From Rhizobium sp. Q54 (GTDB taxonomy: Bacteria > Pseudomonadota > Alphaproteobacteria > UBA2966 > CAIVPW01), in contig CAMDPO010000007.1 in assembly GCA_945904955.1 (NCBI GenBank), forward strand, positions 1 through 64,000: DNA of 64,000 nucleotides, given 5' to 3'. The notes under the pieces are model-generated. The model did not search any database and was not told the DNA's origin. It saw only the letters and a list, made by a program, of their open reading frames with translations. Shown piece after piece: positions 62,483 through 64,000 of this stretch. Position numbers and translations under genes: made by a program. Within the stretch, counting starts at the first letter, position 1, and every line of letters begins with the position of its first letter.

Positions 62483-62554
62483 GGAAACCCACCGTTCGAC
62501 GATACGCGTATTCTAGGCAGCGCCGCGCGACGACGCAAAACCTCGACTAGCGCT

Positions 62555-63259
62555 TCATAGGCCGGCGAAGGTCGCCACGGTCGCACCGGTCCACAGATCG
62601 TTGGCCGGCGGCACCTCGCCCGGCCGCAGCACGCGCACCCCGTGCATGCCGGCCTCCGTCGCGGCGCGCACTTCGCCGACGTGATCGGACAGGAAGGTCA
62701 CCAAGCTTGGCGCCACGCCGATGCGCCCGGCGATGGTCGTGTACGACTTTGCCTCGAGCTTGCCGCCCACGGTAGTGTCGAAGTGTCCCTCGATCAGCGG
62801 CAACAGATCGCCGCGATCCGAGTAGCGGAAGATCAGCTGCTGCGCTTCGACCGAGCCGGACGAATAGATAAAGACGCGCACGCCGCGCTTCTTCCACGCG
62901 CGCAACGCTGCCTCCGCATCGTCGAACACGGGGCCCTTCAGGGCGCCCGACTCGTATCCCTGGCGCCAGATCATGCCCTGCAGCGCTTTGAGCGGCGTGA
63001 CCTTGCGGTCCGCGTCGATCCATTGGATCAGCGCGTGTACCGCCGCCGCGGGATCGGGCCGCGCCGCGCCGAGCTCCTTGGCAACTGCCGCGATCTGCTC
63101 CGCGACCTTCGGCTCGCTCGCGTGCTTCATGACGAAGTCGGCGACGCGCTGGCGCGCGTACGGAAACAGCGTCTGTTTGACGAACGCGATCGGCGTCGTC
63201 GTGCCCTCGACGTCGAGCAGCGCAATGCTGCCTGCGGTCAGTAGGGTGAGCTTAGACAC
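62555..63259 (-). CDS. mtnC: Enolase-phosphatase E1 (methionine salvage)
   Basis: MtnC enolises and dephosphorylates 2,3-diketo-5-methylthiopentyl-1-phosphate to the acireductone used by MtnD. The 234-residue HAD enzyme shows ALLDVEGTTTPIAFV (motif I), VFIYSSGSVEAQQLIF (motif II), KSYTTIA (Lys) and VTFLSDHVGEVRAA (motif IV). The GTG at 63259 overlaps the end of mtnD by 8 bp, so mtnB, mtnD and mtnC are one coupled transcript. Confidence 0.93.
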   Translation of the reverse strand: MSKLTLLTAGSIALLDVEGTTTPIAFVKQTLFPYARQRVADFVMKHASEPKVAEQIAAVAKELGAARPDPAAAVHALIQWIDADRKVTPLKALQGMIWRQGYESGALKGPVFDDAEAALRAWKKRGVRVFIYSSGSVEAQQLIFRYSDRGDLLPLIEGHFDTTVGGKLEAKSYTTIAGRIGVAPSLVTFLSDHVGEVRAATEAGMHGVRVLRPGEVPPANDLWTGATVATFAGL

Positions 63260-63812
63260 TGCGTACTTGTTCGCCGAACGGCGGGAACTTGTCCGCGATG
63301 GTCTCGCCGGTGAACTTCGCAACCCAACCCTCGGGGTTGGTGAACAGGCGGATGGCGGTGAAGCGCGGCGCCGGCCCCATGTCGAACCAGTGCTTCGTGT
63401 TGTGGGGCACCGAGATCAGGTCGTCACGCTCGCAGATCACCTGGTACACGCGCGGGCCGAGGTGCAGATAGAACGAGCCGATGCCCTCGACGAAGAAGCG
63501 CACCTCGTCCTCCGCATGCTGGTGCTCGTTGAGGAACTTCTTGCGCGCCTCGACGCGATTGGCCGATTCCGGAACCATGCGCACCACGTCGGCAGTCACG
63601 TAGCCCTTGGCGCGCTTCAGCTTGTTGATGCCGTTCGCGTAGGCCGCGAGGACCTTCTCCTGTCCGTCGCTCGGGGCGAGCTCGACGTCGGCCTTCCAAC
63701 GCTCGAAGAGAATGCCTTCTTTCTCCAGCGCCTTGGCGATGCCCGAGCCGTCGGTGATCACGCGCTCCGCTGCACCCGGCTTGTCGTCGCGAAAGATTCT
63801 GAGTTCGCTCAT
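63252..63812 (-). CDS. mtnD: Acireductone dioxygenase (methionine salvage)
   Basis: MtnD oxidises the acireductone to 4-methylthio-2-oxobutanoate, the methionine precursor. The 186-residue cupin has the metal ligands in [12 protein letters not shown] (His, His, Glu) and the fourth His in [12 protein letters not shown]. The ATG at 63812 overlaps the mtnB stop (ATGA). An upstream in-frame extension to 63902 lies inside mtnB and is spurious. Confidence 0.95.
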   Translation of the reverse strand: MSELRIFRDDKPGAAERVITDGSGIAKALEKEGILFERWKADVELAPSDGQEKVLAAYANGINKLKRAKGYVTADVVRMVPESANRVEARKKFLNEHQHAEDEVRFFVEGIGSFYLHLGPRVYQVICERDDLISVPHNTKHWFDMGPAPRFTAIRLFTNPEGWVAKFTGETIADKFPPFGEQVRSV

Positions 63813-64000
63813 CGGCTGACCTTTCGTCTCTCCAGCTCGCACCCGAACAGGAATTCCAGCGCCTCGGTGTGGCGCAACGCGTCGGCCATGGTGCGTCCCC
63901 ACGCATATAGGCCATGACCCGCCAAAAGATAGCCGAAGCGCGGCACGTTGTCGGACAGGCGCGCACGCACGTTGACGGCGAGCGCATCCATGTCCTGGGT
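63809..64000 (-). CDS. mtnB: Methylthioribulose-1-phosphate dehydratase, C-terminal part
   Basis: The last 63 codons of a class II aldolase-fold dehydratase are present and the N-terminus lies beyond the window. [31 protein letters not shown] is the conserved C-terminal block with the metal His of the fold. The following mtnD and mtnC fix the identity as MtnB over other aldolase-fold enzymes. Confidence 0.88.
   Translation of the reverse strand, partial: TQDMDALAVNVRARLSDNVPRFGYLLAGHGLYAWGRTMADALRHTEALEFLFGCELERRKVSR

Overview
The window is one contig piece from a high-GC alphaproteobacterium. The evidence is the combination of an Suv3-type helicase, an S4 protein, FdxA, CarD and an RpoH-family sigma factor in the usual alphaproteobacterial neighbourhood, together with DUF2336, DUF4389, DUF2927 and CobST genes. 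The order is probably Rhodospirillales-like, but genus cannot be read from the sequence. No rRNA, CRISPR array or prophage was seen. The only mobile-element trace is the 5' end of an IS5-type transposase at the left edge, plus two copies of a short GTCATTGCGAG inverted repeat between convergent genes.

From 1 to 32.9 kb the content is mostly core: a MASE1-GGDEF cyclase, argB, a DUF2336 protein, a HAD nucleotidase, dapD-dapE, the def-fmt-truA operon, a J-domain protein with cobS-cobT, rpmB, an AlkD-like gene, a DUF4389 pair, and then helicase-S4-TerB-fdxA-carD-rpoH-M48. Inside this block an antisense IorA-IorB fusion separates fdxA from carD. A metallophosphoesterase-like protein that has lost its metal ligands precedes rpoH. 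A tRNA-Arg(CCT), secreted proteins and a KefF-KefC pair follow.

From 32.9 to 39 kb lies a urea/amide-type branched-chain ABC transporter. Its four cytoplasmic and membrane components and a TPR protein run leftward, and the divergent binding-protein gene has a structured leader.

From 39 to 62 kb is the accessory part. A PQQ-pathway-associated ABC set (binding protein, permease, beta-propeller), an ApbE flavin transferase and two cupredoxin-fold proteins lacking type-1 copper ligands lie next to an NtrC-type regulator and its kinase. Two near-consensus sigma-54 promoters, each with an upstream palindrome built on TGGTGG / ACAACCACCA, sit before the two cupredoxin-like genes. This gives a readable regulatory circuit for the whole leftward operon. 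The matching ABC ATPase is translationally coupled to a nitrate/sulfonate-type importer. Then come two paralogous c-type cytochromes, a DUF1501/DUF1800 pair and a NosR-like flavin/iron-sulfur membrane protein that ApbE could flavinylate.

The least explained element is a three-gene operon at 59.8-61.8 kb. It encodes a MotA/TolQ/ExbB-type channel, a TolR-like subunit whose periplasmic part is a DUF2135-like beta domain, and a two-helix membrane protein. A near-identical TolR-like paralog and a secreted version of the same domain sit 20 kb away at 39.1-40.3 kb. The window ends in the methionine salvage genes mtnB (partial), mtnD and mtnC.
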